From Hanstruepera neustonica (GTDB lineage Bacteria; Bacteroidota; Bacteroidia; Flavobacteriales; Flavobacteriaceae), in NCBI RefSeq assembly GCF_002895005.1, contig NZ_POWF01000003.1:1-64000 (forward strand): a DNA stretch of 64,000 nucleotides, read 5' to 3'. Each line of letters starts with the position of its first letter. The stretch's first letter is position 1. The notes below the pieces were generated by a model. It was not told the DNA's origin and did no database searches. It worked only from the letters and a program-made list of their open reading frames with translations. The position numbers were made by a program, and so were the translations under genes. Shown one piece after another: positions 54,115 to 64,000 of the stretch.

Positions 54115-55068
54115 TTAGAACAAATCTTTAATTATTTGTTCTTCTGTTATGCCTTCGGCTTCGGCTTTGTAGTTTTTGATGATTCGATGTTTAAATATTG
54201 AATTAGCTACGGCTTGAACATTTTCAATATCTGGAGAAAATTTCCCATGAATAGCAGCATGAGTTTTAGCGGCCAAAATAAGATTTTGTGAAGCTCTTGG
54301 TCCTGCACCCCAATCAATGTAGTTCTTGACTAAATCCGTTGCTTCTGGGCTTTTTGGCCTGGTTTTACCAGTCATTCTTACAGCATATTCAATGACATTA
54401 TCTGCCACTGGAATTCGCCTGATTAAATGTTGAATATCAATAATCTCTTGGGCAGTAAATAATGAATTTACTTTACTTTCAACATCTGTAGTTGTCGATT
54501 TAACAACCTGCACTTCTTCTTCAAAAGAAGGGTAATCCAAATTTACCGCAAACATAAAACGATCTAGCTGGGCTTCTGGTAATGGGTACGTTCCTTCTTG
54601 TTCAATAGGGTTTTGGGTAGCTAATACAAAGTAAGGCAAATTAAGTTTATAATGATGTCCTGCAACTGTTACAGCCCGCTCTTGCATAGCTTCCAAAAGT
54701 GCCGCTTGGGTTTTTGGTGGCGTTCTATTGATTTCATCTGCCAATATGATATTGGAAAAAACTGGTCCTTTTATAAACTTAAAATTTCTATTTTCATCTA
54801 AAATTTCACTACCTAAAATGTCACTGGGCATTAAGTCTGGAGTAAACTGAATTCTTTTAAATTCTAGGCCTAGGGCTTGAGAAATTGTATTAACCATGAG
54901 GGTTTTTGCTAAACCAGGAACACCAATAAGCAAGGCATGACCTCCTGAAAAAATAGCAATCAAAATTTGATTAACAACCTCATCTTGCCCAATGATTACT
55001 TTGGCAATTTCAGTCTTTAATTCTTGATACTTTCTTACAAATCCCTCAATAGCAGCTACATCCGACAT
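54115..55068 (-). CDS. MoxR-family AAA+ ATPase
   Basis: A 317-residue chaperone-like ATPase. Motifs: Walker A GVPGLAKTL near 59-67, Walker B LADEINRTPPKTQAALLEAM, sensor region ATQNPIEQEGTYPLPEAQLDRF, and a C-terminal lid. MoxR proteins act with von Willebrand factor A proteins to mature enzyme or envelope complexes; none of those partners is in the window downstream. It starts 2 nt after a SurA-like gene, so it is the last gene of the periplasmic-folding operon. Confidence 0.92.
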   Translation of the reverse strand: MSDVAAIEGFVRKYQELKTEIAKVIIGQDEVVNQILIAIFSGGHALLIGVPGLAKTLMVNTISQALGLEFKRIQFTPDLMPSDILGSEILDENRNFKFIKGPVFSNIILADEINRTPPKTQAALLEAMQERAVTVAGHHYKLNLPYFVLATQNPIEQEGTYPLPEAQLDRFMFAVNLDYPSFEEEVQVVKSTTTDVESKVNSLFTAQEIIDIQHLIRRIPVADNVIEYAVRMTGKTRPKSPEATDLVKNYIDWGAGPRASQNLILAAKTHAAIHGKFSPDIENVQAVANSIFKHRIIKNYKAEAEGITEEQIIKDLF

Positions 55069-55070
55069 AT

Positions 55071-56513
55071 TTATTTTTTTAACCAGTTTCCAGTAAATTC
55101 ACAATCTCGATACTCACCATTTATCTTAATATAAGTATCCATAATTTTCTCCTCTTGCCATTTATCAATCGCTCTAAAACGCTTTTCACTTAAAGCTAAA
55201 TCTTTAATCTTTAAATAGTCCTTTGAATAATCAGCCACATGTTCATCAACACGATCACTAACCTTAAGTATTTGAAACTTGACATTTCCTGTTTGACCAC
55301 GATCAGTTTGAACCAAACTAATTTCACCTTCTTTCAAATCTTGAATTTGACCATACAATTCAGGGTCCATTTTAGTCAACTCAAAATTATAATCTTGAGT
55401 AACCGGATTTATCAAATAGCCACCTTCACTTTTTGTTTCCTTTTCATCACTTGATTCTCTGGCGGCATCCTCAAAACTAATTAAACCATCAACAATGCGT
55501 TGTCTTATTTTAACAAGTTTCTCACGAGCTTCCTTAACAGCATCATCAGACACCTTCGGAATTAAGAGGATATGACGAACATCATATTCTTGCCCTCTTA
55601 CTTTTTCTAAATAAATAATATGGTAGCCAAAATCTGTTTCAAATGGATCTGAAATTTCGCCTTCCTGCAATGAAAAAGCCACTTCACGGAACTCCTTTAC
55701 CATTCGCGGTTGTTTTCTATTTAGTGTATAGAGTCCTCCTTGAGGAATAGATGCTTTATCATCAGAATATAAAACTACTTTTGACCTAAAACTAGCACCA
55801 TTTTCCAAAACGTCAGCTTTAAATTGCTTCAATTGGTCAATAACACGTTGCTTTTCTTCTTCAGAAACTTGCGGTTCAATAACTATTCGTGAAACTTTTA
55901 ATTCAGTTCCAAAAGTAGGACGTTCATCCTTAGGAATATTATTAAAAAACTGACGAACTTCTTCAGGAGTCACCTCAATTTCATCAATAATTTTATTTTG
56001 CATTTCACTTGCAAGCTTATTACTCTTGTTGATTTCATACATCTCATCCCTGAAACTTTTTTCATCAGGCTTATTGTAAAATGCCACTAACTCTTCCATT
56101 GACTTGCCCGATTGCGCCAAAAATTGTTGAATCTGGTAATCTACATTGGAGCGTATTTCGGCATCTGACACCTCAATACTATCTTGAATGGCGTGATGCG
56201 CATATAGCTTATCTTCCAATAATTTACCAAACAATTGACACCTTGTTACACCTTCTAAAGATGCTCCTTGAGCTTTTAATTGAATAATGGTTCTATCAAT
56301 ATCGGAATCTAGCACAACATAATCACCCACAACAGCGGCAACACCATCTAACTTTTGAGCTCCAGCAGTTAAAACACTGTCAACTTTTTTTGGTGCTTCT
56401 TTGGTCTCTTCTTCAATAATTTCCTGGGCTTTGACCAATTCAGGTAATAGCAAAAGGAAACCTAAAAAAAGCGTTTTAGTTAAAAATTTCAAATTGTTTG
56501 TTTTTGATAGCAT
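55071..56513 (-). CDS. SurA-like peptidyl-prolyl isomerase with two parvulin domains
   Basis: A periplasmic folding factor of 480 residues: signal peptide (LFLGFLLLLPELVKAQ), a SurA N-like helical chaperone domain (about 50-170), a first parvulin domain (TELKVSRIVIEPQVS to FETDFGYHIIYLEK) and a second one (YDVRHILLIPKVS onward). The second is less complete. It helps outer-membrane proteins reach the Bam machine. The ATG overlaps the end of the upstream lipoprotein gene by 38 nt, unusual but without a better start. Confidence 0.9.
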   Translation of the reverse strand: MLSKTNNLKFLTKTLFLGFLLLLPELVKAQEIIEEETKEAPKKVDSVLTAGAQKLDGVAAVVGDYVVLDSDIDRTIIQLKAQGASLEGVTRCQLFGKLLEDKLYAHHAIQDSIEVSDAEIRSNVDYQIQQFLAQSGKSMEELVAFYNKPDEKSFRDEMYEINKSNKLASEMQNKIIDEIEVTPEEVRQFFNNIPKDERPTFGTELKVSRIVIEPQVSEEEKQRVIDQLKQFKADVLENGASFRSKVVLYSDDKASIPQGGLYTLNRKQPRMVKEFREVAFSLQEGEISDPFETDFGYHIIYLEKVRGQEYDVRHILLIPKVSDDAVKEAREKLVKIRQRIVDGLISFEDAARESSDEKETKSEGGYLINPVTQDYNFELTKMDPELYGQIQDLKEGEISLVQTDRGQTGNVKFQILKVSDRVDEHVADYSKDYLKIKDLALSEKRFRAIDKWQEEKIMDTYIKINGEYRDCEFTGNWLKK

Positions 56514-57333
56514 CAGTAATTATATCTTTTTCTAATTCTTTAATAAGTTCTAATTTTCGCTTATTGATGACGATTTGATCAATGGTTGGTTTTACATATT
56601 CTAAAGGCGCTAAACTATTTCGTTCAAGGACATCTTCAATTTGCATCAAATATAGTCCTAATGAATCTTTGAGTTGTATAAAATTAGATTTTTTTAACAA
56701 TTCATTTTTGTTTTCAGTTGTAATAGCGGGTATTTTGTCAATAGCTTGAGTAACCTTAATCCAAATGGAATCATTCAATGAATAAGATTTAAATTGAATA
56801 GCAATGGAATCTAACTCTTTTTTATCCTCATCATTGAACCGCGTGAATTTTGTCTTCAAATCGGGTAATTCAAATCTGTTCTCGTCAATATTGATATATC
56901 GGAATTTTATGAGTTCTTCATTTAACTTGAAGATTTCCTTGTTCTCATTAAAATAATTTTCAGCTACAGACCAAGATACCACGGTATCAATGTTTCTGGT
57001 AACTAAAGCTTCGATGTAAGCATTGGAGTATAAGTCGTTTTTATATTGACTGGCTAAATCATCAAATCTTTTAAGTTTTTCATCATTTAAATTTCGTTTG
57101 GCACCATCAACCAATAATTGTTCAGTTGCCCATTTATTAATAAAGTTGCTCAATCTAATCAAACTATCCTCTTCTGAAATGTTTTCAGTAAATAAATGAG
57201 CTACATCATTAGGGTATAAAAAATTATCATTGACTCTTGCCAACGGATTTAAATCATCCTCTTGCTTATAAAAATAACTACATGAAGTTGATAAAATAAT
57301 TAATGATATGACCAGAAATCCAGACCTTCTCAA
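56476..57333 (-). CDS. SurA-N-like chaperone lipoprotein lacking a parvulin domain
   Basis: A 285-residue lipoprotein (lipobox ending at C18: MRRSGFLVISLIILSTSC). It is mostly helical, with a segment like the SurA/PrsA N-terminal domain (PLARVNDNFLYPNDVAHLF, then FINKWATEQLLVDGAKRNLN) and a final helix region, but the parvulin core motifs are not visible. Position between two true PpiC proteins supports a periplasmic chaperone role. It is closely packed, 0-1 nt from the first gene and overlapping the next by 38 nt. Confidence 0.8.
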   Translation of the reverse strand: MRRSGFLVISLIILSTSCSYFYKQEDDLNPLARVNDNFLYPNDVAHLFTENISEEDSLIRLSNFINKWATEQLLVDGAKRNLNDEKLKRFDDLASQYKNDLYSNAYIEALVTRNIDTVVSWSVAENYFNENKEIFKLNEELIKFRYINIDENRFELPDLKTKFTRFNDEDKKELDSIAIQFKSYSLNDSIWIKVTQAIDKIPAITTENKNELLKKSNFIQLKDSLGLYLMQIEDVLERNSLAPLEYVKPTIDQIVINKRKLELIKELEKDIITDAIKNKQFEIFN

Positions 57334-59277
57334 TTAGCTTTTAATTTGTTTTTTAACCCTAGCTAGTACTTCTTGGTTGATAACAACAGGATATTTTTTT
57401 GCCAACTCTTCCAACCACTTCTCTTCCTTATAAACCTGATAATCACTCATAATCTGACCTTTGGCATCTTCATAAGCTTTAGGTTCTTTGGGCAATACCG
57501 CGTTTACCGAAGCAACTATATAGGCATCATTGTGCGGATATATATTTGATATCCCGTTTTTGAATTCAAAATCTTGCGGTAGCGCTTGATGCTCTTTATC
57601 CATGATACCAGTTGTAAAAATAACATTTACGGTTTCTTTGGTGTTTAATGCCTCTTTAATTTCATTTTCAGACTTTCCTTCTTCCAGCATTTTTTTGACC
57701 TGATTTATTGATTCTTTGTTAGAAGATGATGCGACAAGAGCGTCTACACGATTGTTCCACATATAGCTATTTTTATTATTCTGATAATAGTCATTAAGAC
57801 CTACAGAATCCGTTTTAGCTGCATTCCATATTTCAGTTTCCATTAAATCGAACAACAACAAGCCATCTCGATATTCAGCTAAAATATGCGCAAAATCTTC
57901 ATTTTCATTTTCTAAATTTTCTTCCTGATATTGAAGCAAATTGGCATCTAGAAATTCTTGGTATTTTTCTTCAACCAACTTATCCATAGCCTTCTTGGCA
58001 GTAGCTCTTCTCTGACTTTTTAGCAAATACATCCCAAAATCATTATAAGAGAGCTTTTTAGTGTCGATTACAACCAAATCTTTATCACCTTCAAAATCTT
58101 CTGGCAAAACCCATCTACCCGAAAAATACTCATCATTCAAAATTGACTGGAAGTATAGCAATGCTGGTTGTTGATAAGTCACTCGGTATTTTTTCATGAG
58201 ATTGTTCACCAACGAAGTATTAATCAATTGTGAACGGGTATCTTTTTTAACTTTGGCTTCTAATTCAGGTTTCATCTCCTCAAAAGACTCGACGCTTTTT
58301 TTGTCAAACAACTTAATGATGTGCCAACCAAATTCAGTTTTAAAAGGTTTGGAAACATCACCAACATTCTCAAGATCAAAAGCCTGCTCTTCAAATGCTG
58401 TTGAACTTAATTGCCCGCCACTAAAAGGTGCTAGCTTACCGCCATTTTTTGCCGAACTTTTATCGTCTGAAAACTGTTTTGCTAAAGACTCAAATGATTC
58501 ACCTTGTTGTAACTTATTATATATATCGTTAATTCGGGTTTCAGCTACATTAGGATCCTCCTGATTATCACTAACCATAATATGGGCAACCGTGCGCTCA
58601 CCTCTGGACTGACGAACGTCATTGACGATGACGATATGGTATCCAAATCGGGTTTTAAACGGCATAGAAATTTCTCCAACTGGCGTATTATAAGCTGCTG
58701 TTTCAAATGGATAAACCATTTTAAAACCAGTAAAATATCCCAAATTTTCAGCATAAATTGTTTTACCGTTATGAATGTCTTTCTGAACATTTCCAAAACC
58801 TTCTTTGGCAACGCGATCTCGGAATTTCAAAAGCTGATTGTAGGCGGCTAAAGTGTCTTCAGGTGAAGCATTTTCGTCTAGTCTTATTAATATGTGATCT
58901 GCATTAACCTCTTTTGATATGCGTTCATAAGCTTCAGCGACAAGCTCATCAGTTACCTCAGAATCGGTAAGATAATTCTTGGCCAATTGTTTTTTATAAT
59001 TACTTAATTCCCTAATATAGGAAGGCTTTTCATCAAGGCCTTGCTCTTTAGCTTCCTTTAGCTTCAACTTATAATTAACAAAGAGCTTTAAATATTCATC
59101 TACGTTTTTTTGAGATTCATCTTGGACTAAATCCAAATTCTTATTAAAGATCCTAACAAATTCGGAGGCATAAACGGGCTCATCTACTACTGTAAACAAT
59201 ACATCTGATTCGGTTGTCTGCGCTTTTGCAACAAACAAACCAAATACCATTAGGATAGTATAAATATATTTAGTCAT
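57334..59277 (-). CDS. Periplasmic peptidyl-prolyl isomerase with two parvulin domains
   Basis: A 647-residue exported protein (signal peptide MTKYIYTILMVFGLFVAKAQ). It has two parvulin domains: NADHILIRLDENASPEDTL to FKTRFGYHIVIVNDV (about 116-220) and RTVAHIMVSDNQEDPN to FKTEFGWHIIKLFD (about 223-325). The C-terminal half is helical with a third weak PpiC-like part. It is the first gene of a four-gene leftward operon with two SurA-like proteins and MoxR. Such PpiD/SurA families serve outer-membrane protein folding. Confidence 0.9.
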   Translation of the reverse strand: MTKYIYTILMVFGLFVAKAQTTESDVLFTVVDEPVYASEFVRIFNKNLDLVQDESQKNVDEYLKLFVNYKLKLKEAKEQGLDEKPSYIRELSNYKKQLAKNYLTDSEVTDELVAEAYERISKEVNADHILIRLDENASPEDTLAAYNQLLKFRDRVAKEGFGNVQKDIHNGKTIYAENLGYFTGFKMVYPFETAAYNTPVGEISMPFKTRFGYHIVIVNDVRQSRGERTVAHIMVSDNQEDPNVAETRINDIYNKLQQGESFESLAKQFSDDKSSAKNGGKLAPFSGGQLSSTAFEEQAFDLENVGDVSKPFKTEFGWHIIKLFDKKSVESFEEMKPELEAKVKKDTRSQLINTSLVNNLMKKYRVTYQQPALLYFQSILNDEYFSGRWVLPEDFEGDKDLVVIDTKKLSYNDFGMYLLKSQRRATAKKAMDKLVEEKYQEFLDANLLQYQEENLENENEDFAHILAEYRDGLLLFDLMETEIWNAAKTDSVGLNDYYQNNKNSYMWNNRVDALVASSSNKESINQVKKMLEEGKSENEIKEALNTKETVNVIFTTGIMDKEHQALPQDFEFKNGISNIYPHNDAYIVASVNAVLPKEPKAYEDAKGQIMSDYQVYKEEKWLEELAKKYPVVINQEVLARVKKQIKS

Positions 59278-59305
59278 AAGTGTATATTGATTTTTTCAAT
59301 TCATG

Positions 59306-59313
59306 CAAAAATA
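59306..59313 (-). promoter_or_regulatory. Promoter -7 box of the SurA/MoxR operon
   Basis: Minus-strand TATTTTTG 28 bases before the first gene; leader about 23 nt. The -33 box is weak. Confidence 0.45.
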
Positions 59314-59438
59314 GGAATAATAGCCTATAATACAAGATGTAAAAACAAACGGTTTATAAAGTTTTTTAGTATTGGATTATCACTGTAAAATAAAATTCAA
59401 AAATAACGTATCTTTAGATTTCCTTAATAGTATCTATT

Positions 59439-59897
59439 ATGATTTACACGACAGAAATAATAGTGAATGTTCCTCTAAAGGAATTCATAGAAAAATTAGA
59501 CAATCCAGAAAATATGAAGCATTGGCAACGCGGTTTAATTGACTATGATCACATTTCCGGTGTTCCAGGTGAAATTGGCTCCAAAATGAAACTTGTTTAT
59601 AAAATGGGTAAACGGGAAATGGAATTAATTGAAACAATCACCTTTCAAGATTTGCCACACGCTTTTCACGTTACATACGACACTAAAGGCATGCACAACC
59701 TTCAGGAAAATTTCTTTGAAGAACTGGATGAGAATAGAACAAAATGGACATCAAAAAGTGAATTTTTACCCACAAGCTTTATGCTTCGAATGATGACACT
59801 TTTAATGCCAGGAGCTTTTAAAAAACAATCGAAAAAATATTTAGAAGATTTCAAAAATTTTGCTGAAAAAGGCATCTCGGTTGCTCCAAAAAAATAA
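59439..59897 (+). CDS. SRPBCC (START-like) family protein
   Basis: A 152-residue cytoplasmic protein of the Bet v1-like hydrophobic-pocket fold: MIYTTEIIVNVPLKEFIEKL at the start, then beta strands with GEIGSKMKLVYKMGKREMEL and a long C-terminal helix (KQSKKYLEDFKNFAEKG). Ligand unknown. It is 79 nt ahead of rel on the same strand, possibly in a separate transcript. Confidence 0.85.
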   Translation: MIYTTEIIVNVPLKEFIEKLDNPENMKHWQRGLIDYDHISGVPGEIGSKMKLVYKMGKREMELIETITFQDLPHAFHVTYDTKGMHNLQENFFEELDENRTKWTSKSEFLPTSFMLRMMTLLMPGAFKKQSKKYLEDFKNFAEKGISVAPKK

Positions 59898-59976
59898 ACC
59901 ACAAAAAATCGAAAATTTATAGTTTTAACTTTCCAAAAAGCGTTGTTAGTTCATTATGTTTTAGTAATTTTAGTAT

Positions 59977-62190
59977 ATGACAGAAATAGATATTGAAAAG
60001 GAAAATGCTGCAATTGCCCAAGCTTATAAAGAATTGCTTCGCGTCAGTTACAGAACGCTTTCGGCTCAAGACAAGAAGCAAATCCGTAAGGCATTTGACG
60101 TCGCTGTCGATGCCCATAAAGATCAGCGCAGAAAATCTGGTGAAGCCTATATATTTCACCCTATTGCGGTTGCCAAAATAGTGGCACAGGAAATCGGTTT
60201 GGATGCCACTTCCATTACTGCAGCCTTACTTCATGATGTTGTAGAGGACAATGACAATTATACTCTCAAAGACATCGAGAGAATGTTTGGTGAGACTGTT
60301 GCTCGAATTGTCGATGGATTAACTAAAATTTCATCCCTTAAAAAAGACATGGACGTATCCATGCAGGCAGAGAATTTTAGAAAAATGCTTCTAACGCTTA
60401 ATGATGATGTCCGGGTTATCATCATCAAGATAGCCGACAGATTGCATAACATGCAAACTATGGATTCCATGCGTGCAGACAAACAAGTCAAAATTGCATC
60501 CGAAACTCTTTATATTTATGCACCTTTAGCTCATAGAATTGGACTCTATAATATTAAAACCGAACTTGAAGATTTAGGCTTGAAATATACAGAGCCTGAT
60601 GTTTACTATGACATACTAAACAAAATTAAGGAGAGTAAGGAAGAACAAGATAATTACATTAAGGAGTTTAGCAAAGTTATTTCCACATCACTGGACAAAG
60701 AACATTTGGATTATGAAATCAAAGGCCGTCCAAAATCCATTTTCTCCATTCGACGAAAAATGCTCAATCAAGGTGTTTCGTTTGATGAAGTCTATGACAA
60801 ATTTGCCGTGCGAATCATTTACAAGAGTGACCCTGAAAACGAAAAGTTTCTAGCCTGGAAAATTTATTCCATCGTAACTGACCATTTTAGACCCAACCCT
60901 ACGCGATTACGAGACTGGATTTCATCGCCCAAGTCAACGGGTTATGAAGCCTTGCATATAACCGTAGTTGGCCCTAAAGGGCGTTGGGTTGAAGTGCAAA
61001 TTCGAAGTGAACGGATGAATGAAATTGCCGAAAAAGGTTACGCCGCTCATTATAAATACAAAGAAGGTGGCGAGGATGACGATAGCATAGACACGTGGGT
61101 TGCCAAACTTCAGGAGACATTGGAAAACCCAGAAATTGATGCTGTAGACTTTGTAGAGCAATTCAAGTTGAATCTCTATTCCAAAGAAATTTTTGTATTT
61201 ACACCTAAAGGTGATTTGAAGTCCTTGCCTAAAGGTGCTACACCATTGGATTTCGCCTTTAGCATTCACACGGAAGTAGGCATGAGAACTCGTGGTGCTA
61301 AAGTAAATGGCAAATTGGTGCCCTTAAGTCATGTTCTAAAAAGTGGCGATCGTGTTGATATTTTAACTGCTGAAAACGCCAAGCCCAATTCAAACTGGTT
61401 AGATTATGCAACAACCGCTAGAGCCAGAAGTAAGATTAAATCAGCCTTAAAAGAAGATAAAAAAGAAATTGCCGAAGAAGGCAAGGAAGTCTTACGCAGA
61501 AAATTAAAACAGCTTAAAATTAATTTAGACGAAAAATCGGTTAATGAAATGGTCAATCATTTCAAATTAAAAACCAGTCTCGATTTGTTTTATCGTGTTG
61601 GCGTTGGCTCTATTGACAACACGATGCTCAAGGAATATGCTTCATCTAGAAGCAACGCTTTGATGAGCTACATCAAGAATAAAATCTCAAGAAAACCTTC
61701 TATTCCAAAAGAAGAAATAGATAAAGATGAAATCACCTCCAAATATGACATGCTCGTATTTGGTAAGGAAGAAGAGAAACTAGACTACAAATTTGCCAAT
61801 TGCTGCAACCCAATTCCTGGCGATCCTGTTTTTGGTTTTTTAACCATTAATGATGGCATCAAAGTTCATAAGAAAAATTGTCCGAATGCAGTCAGCTTGC
61901 AATCTAATTATGCCTATCGTATCATGCAAGCCAAGTGGATAGATTCCTCACAACAGGAATTTGCGGCTCAAATAAAACTTTCAGGAATCGACAACCTAGG
62001 ATTGGTAAACAACATCACCAAGGTCATTTCATCCAATATGCATGTTAACATGAAAAGCATCAGTTTTGAAAGTGATGACGGTATTTTCTCTGGAAAAATT
62101 AATGTGGTTGTTAAAAACAACAACATGCTTAAAAAGCTTATGGACAACTTAAAAAAAATTAATGGTATCGATAAAGTGTCCAGAGTTTAA
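59977..62190 (+). CDS. rel: Bifunctional (p)ppGpp synthetase/hydrolase (Rel/SpoT)
   Basis: Makes and breaks the alarmone (p)ppGpp in the stringent response. The 737-residue protein is complete: HD hydrolase domain with H61, H86-D87 (LLHDVVEDN) and RIADRLHNMQTM-type residues; synthetase domain with KGRPKSIFSIRRKM and TGYEALHITV; TGS domain (EIFVFTPKGDLKSLPKGATP, about 405-465); a CC/ZFD region with ANCCNPIPGD; and a C-terminal ACT domain (about 660-735). It is the only Rel-type protein in the window. It leads a series with the Fur-type gene and purA. Confidence 0.95.
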   Translation: MTEIDIEKENAAIAQAYKELLRVSYRTLSAQDKKQIRKAFDVAVDAHKDQRRKSGEAYIFHPIAVAKIVAQEIGLDATSITAALLHDVVEDNDNYTLKDIERMFGETVARIVDGLTKISSLKKDMDVSMQAENFRKMLLTLNDDVRVIIIKIADRLHNMQTMDSMRADKQVKIASETLYIYAPLAHRIGLYNIKTELEDLGLKYTEPDVYYDILNKIKESKEEQDNYIKEFSKVISTSLDKEHLDYEIKGRPKSIFSIRRKMLNQGVSFDEVYDKFAVRIIYKSDPENEKFLAWKIYSIVTDHFRPNPTRLRDWISSPKSTGYEALHITVVGPKGRWVEVQIRSERMNEIAEKGYAAHYKYKEGGEDDDSIDTWVAKLQETLENPEIDAVDFVEQFKLNLYSKEIFVFTPKGDLKSLPKGATPLDFAFSIHTEVGMRTRGAKVNGKLVPLSHVLKSGDRVDILTAENAKPNSNWLDYATTARARSKIKSALKEDKKEIAEEGKEVLRRKLKQLKINLDEKSVNEMVNHFKLKTSLDLFYRVGVGSIDNTMLKEYASSRSNALMSYIKNKISRKPSIPKEEIDKDEITSKYDMLVFGKEEEKLDYKFANCCNPIPGDPVFGFLTINDGIKVHKKNCPNAVSLQSNYAYRIMQAKWIDSSQQEFAAQIKLSGIDNLGLVNNITKVISSNMHVNMKSISFESDDGIFSGKINVVVKNNNMLKKLMDNLKKINGIDKVSRV

Positions 62191-62199
62191 AAATAAGTG

Positions 62200-62670
<471 letters not shown>

Positions 62671-62682
62671 CCAATTTCACAG

Positions 62683-63954
62683 ATGGCAGTAGACTTACTA
62701 CTAGGATTACAATGGGGCGATGAAGGCAAAGGAAAAATTGTCGATGTACTCACCTCCAAATACAACATTATTGCACGTTTTCAAGGCGGACCCAATGCGG
62801 GACACACACTTGTTTTTAATGGCATGAAACACGTGCTCCACACTATTCCTTCAGGTATTTTTCATGAGGATGCTATCAATTTAGTGGGTAATGGTGTCGT
62901 AATAGACCCTGTGATTTTTAAAAAGGAATTGGATAAGTTGACTGAACAACAGGTTGATTATAAAAAATCACTTTACATTTCCAGAAAGGCTCATATTATT
63001 TTACCAACCCACCGTTTGTTGGATGCTGCCAGCGAAACTGCTAAAGGCAAAGCCAAAATAGGCTCTACGCTTAAAGGTATTGGCCCGACGTATATGGATA
63101 AAACCGGTAGAAATGGCCTTCGTGTTGGCGATTTGGAATTAGCTGACTGGAAAGATAAATATCGTGCTCTAGCGAATAAGCACGAGGCTATGATCAACTT
63201 CTACAATGTTGAAATTCAATATGACTTGAAGGAATTGGAAAACGAATTCTTTGAAGCTGTAAAAGTTTTAAAATCCTTAAAATTAATAGATTCTGAAGAA
63301 TATATTTTCCAAGCACAAAAAGATGGAAAAACCATTTTAGCCGAAGGTGCCCAAGGGTCTTTGTTAGATATCGATTTTGGAACCTATCCATTTGTCACTT
63401 CAAGTAACACAACAGCTGCTGGTGCTTGCACGGGATTAGGGGTTGCGCCAAACAAAATTGGTGATGTTTTTGGGATTTTTAAGGCCTACACCACACGCGT
63501 AGGTTCTGGCCCGTTTCCAACAGAATTGTTTGACGATAATGGCAAAACCATGGCCAAAGTAGGTCATGAATTTGGTGCCACAACCGGAAGACCACGTCGT
63601 TGTGGCTGGCTGGATTTGGTTGCTTTAAAATATGCTTGTCAAGTCAATGGTGTCACCCAACTCATGATGATGAAAGCCGATGTGTTATCTGGATTTAAAA
63701 CCCTAAAAGTATGCACGGCTTACAAATACAAAGGTGAGACCATCACGCATTTACCATATAATATAGAACCCGAAAACGTAGAGCCAATCTACACGGAATT
63801 TAAAGGCTGGGCAGCCGATTTAACTGAAATGTCTGAAGCATCGCAATTACCAGATGCGTTAAACGCTTACATTGCCTTTTTGGAAAAAGAATTGGAAACA
63901 CCTATTACAATAGTATCCGTGGGACCAGATAGAAAACAGACAATTTTTAGGTAA
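62683..63954 (+). CDS. purA: Adenylosuccinate synthetase
   Basis: Joins IMP and aspartate with GTP hydrolysis in the first committed step to AMP. The 423-residue protein is complete, with the N-terminal GTP/IMP loop LLLGLQWGDEGKGKIVD, FQGGPNAGHTLVF, GSTLKGIGPTYMDKTGR, AEGAQGSLLDIDFGTYPFVT and GATTGRPRRCGWLDL. It follows the Fur-type gene by 12 nt, so the two are probably co-transcribed. Confidence 0.96.
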   Translation: MAVDLLLGLQWGDEGKGKIVDVLTSKYNIIARFQGGPNAGHTLVFNGMKHVLHTIPSGIFHEDAINLVGNGVVIDPVIFKKELDKLTEQQVDYKKSLYISRKAHIILPTHRLLDAASETAKGKAKIGSTLKGIGPTYMDKTGRNGLRVGDLELADWKDKYRALANKHEAMINFYNVEIQYDLKELENEFFEAVKVLKSLKLIDSEEYIFQAQKDGKTILAEGAQGSLLDIDFGTYPFVTSSNTTAAGACTGLGVAPNKIGDVFGIFKAYTTRVGSGPFPTELFDDNGKTMAKVGHEFGATTGRPRRCGWLDLVALKYACQVNGVTQLMMMKADVLSGFKTLKVCTAYKYKGETITHLPYNIEPENVEPIYTEFKGWAADLTEMSEASQLPDALNAYIAFLEKELETPITIVSVGPDRKQTIFR

Positions 63955-64000
63955 TTGTTTTGAAACAACTATTCAACCGTTTAATTGCATTTAATATAGA

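Noticed and set aside
60934-61269. Antisense frame of 111 codons in rel
   Set aside because: It lies opposite the conserved synthetase and TGS domains and has no support of its own.
63960-64000. Possible start of another rightward gene at TTG 63960
   Set aside because: Only 13 codons are visible before the window ends and no signal or motif can be judged.

Overview
The window looks like chromosomal DNA from a marine-type member of the Flavobacteriaceae (Bacteroidota). The evidence is AT-rich sequence, repeated promoters of the Bacteroidota form TTTG-N19-TAnnTTTG, almost no Shine-Dalgarno dependence, a type IX secretion (T9SS) C-terminal sorting tail on a large secreted protein, SusD-less surface lipoproteins, a Bacteroidota-type Tgt, and split transketolase. 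I see no integrase, transposase, phage or CRISPR signature. Genus cannot be fixed from this sequence alone.

Layout. 1-310: leftward promoters and leader of what is probably an rRNA operon lying just outside the window. 430-3770: thrS-infC-rpmI-rplT, where infC appears to begin with a non-canonical AUA codon, closed by a strong terminator. 3838-12830: core genes, mostly leftward (TauE-like exporter, a secreted amidotransferase-like protein, AI-2E-type permease, dnaB, accA, an EamA exporter, LptF/G permease, tgt). 12900-20700: split transketolase, a small outer-membrane barrel, an FKBP lipoprotein with acidic calcium-type repeats, an S4 protein, a PyrR-like phosphoribosyltransferase, aroK, tRNA-Lys and tRNA-Leu, a TlpA-like thioredoxin, an internally duplicated lipoprotein and a Crp/Fnr regulator.

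20786-44481 is one leftward block of 20 tightly packed genes for a Wzx/Wzy-type surface polysaccharide. It contains a WecA-like initiator, WecB and a WecG/TagA transferase (together predicting a ManNAc-GlcNAc-PP-lipid start), four further glycosyltransferases, an O-acetyltransferase-like protein, a PLP aminotransferase, an AsnB-type amidotransferase, a two-domain dehydrogenase/oxidoreductase with a helical-toroid partner, two PAPS-type sulfotransferases, two unassigned nucleotidyltransferase-fold proteins, Wzx, Wzy, a Wza-like lipoprotein and a Wzc-like tyrosine kinase. The product is probably sulfated.

44817-51570, divergent from that block, holds a T9SS-exported 1182-residue protein and then the most unusual locus: a 53-codon peptide with a TAT-like leader and a short Pro/Gly/Asp/Trp tail, overlapping a protein that joins a PqqD-like N-terminus to an HPr-kinase-like domain, followed by a nucleotidyltransferase of the PF14907 type. 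Kinase plus nucleotidyltransferase pairs are known as tailoring enzymes of some lasso peptides, but no lasso cyclase or protease is present here. I propose it as a candidate peptide-modification system.

51586-64000 returns to core functions: aconitase, a leftward periplasmic-folding operon (three SurA/PpiC-type proteins and a MoxR ATPase), then rightward genes for an SRPBCC protein, bifunctional Rel, a Fur-family regulator and PurA.
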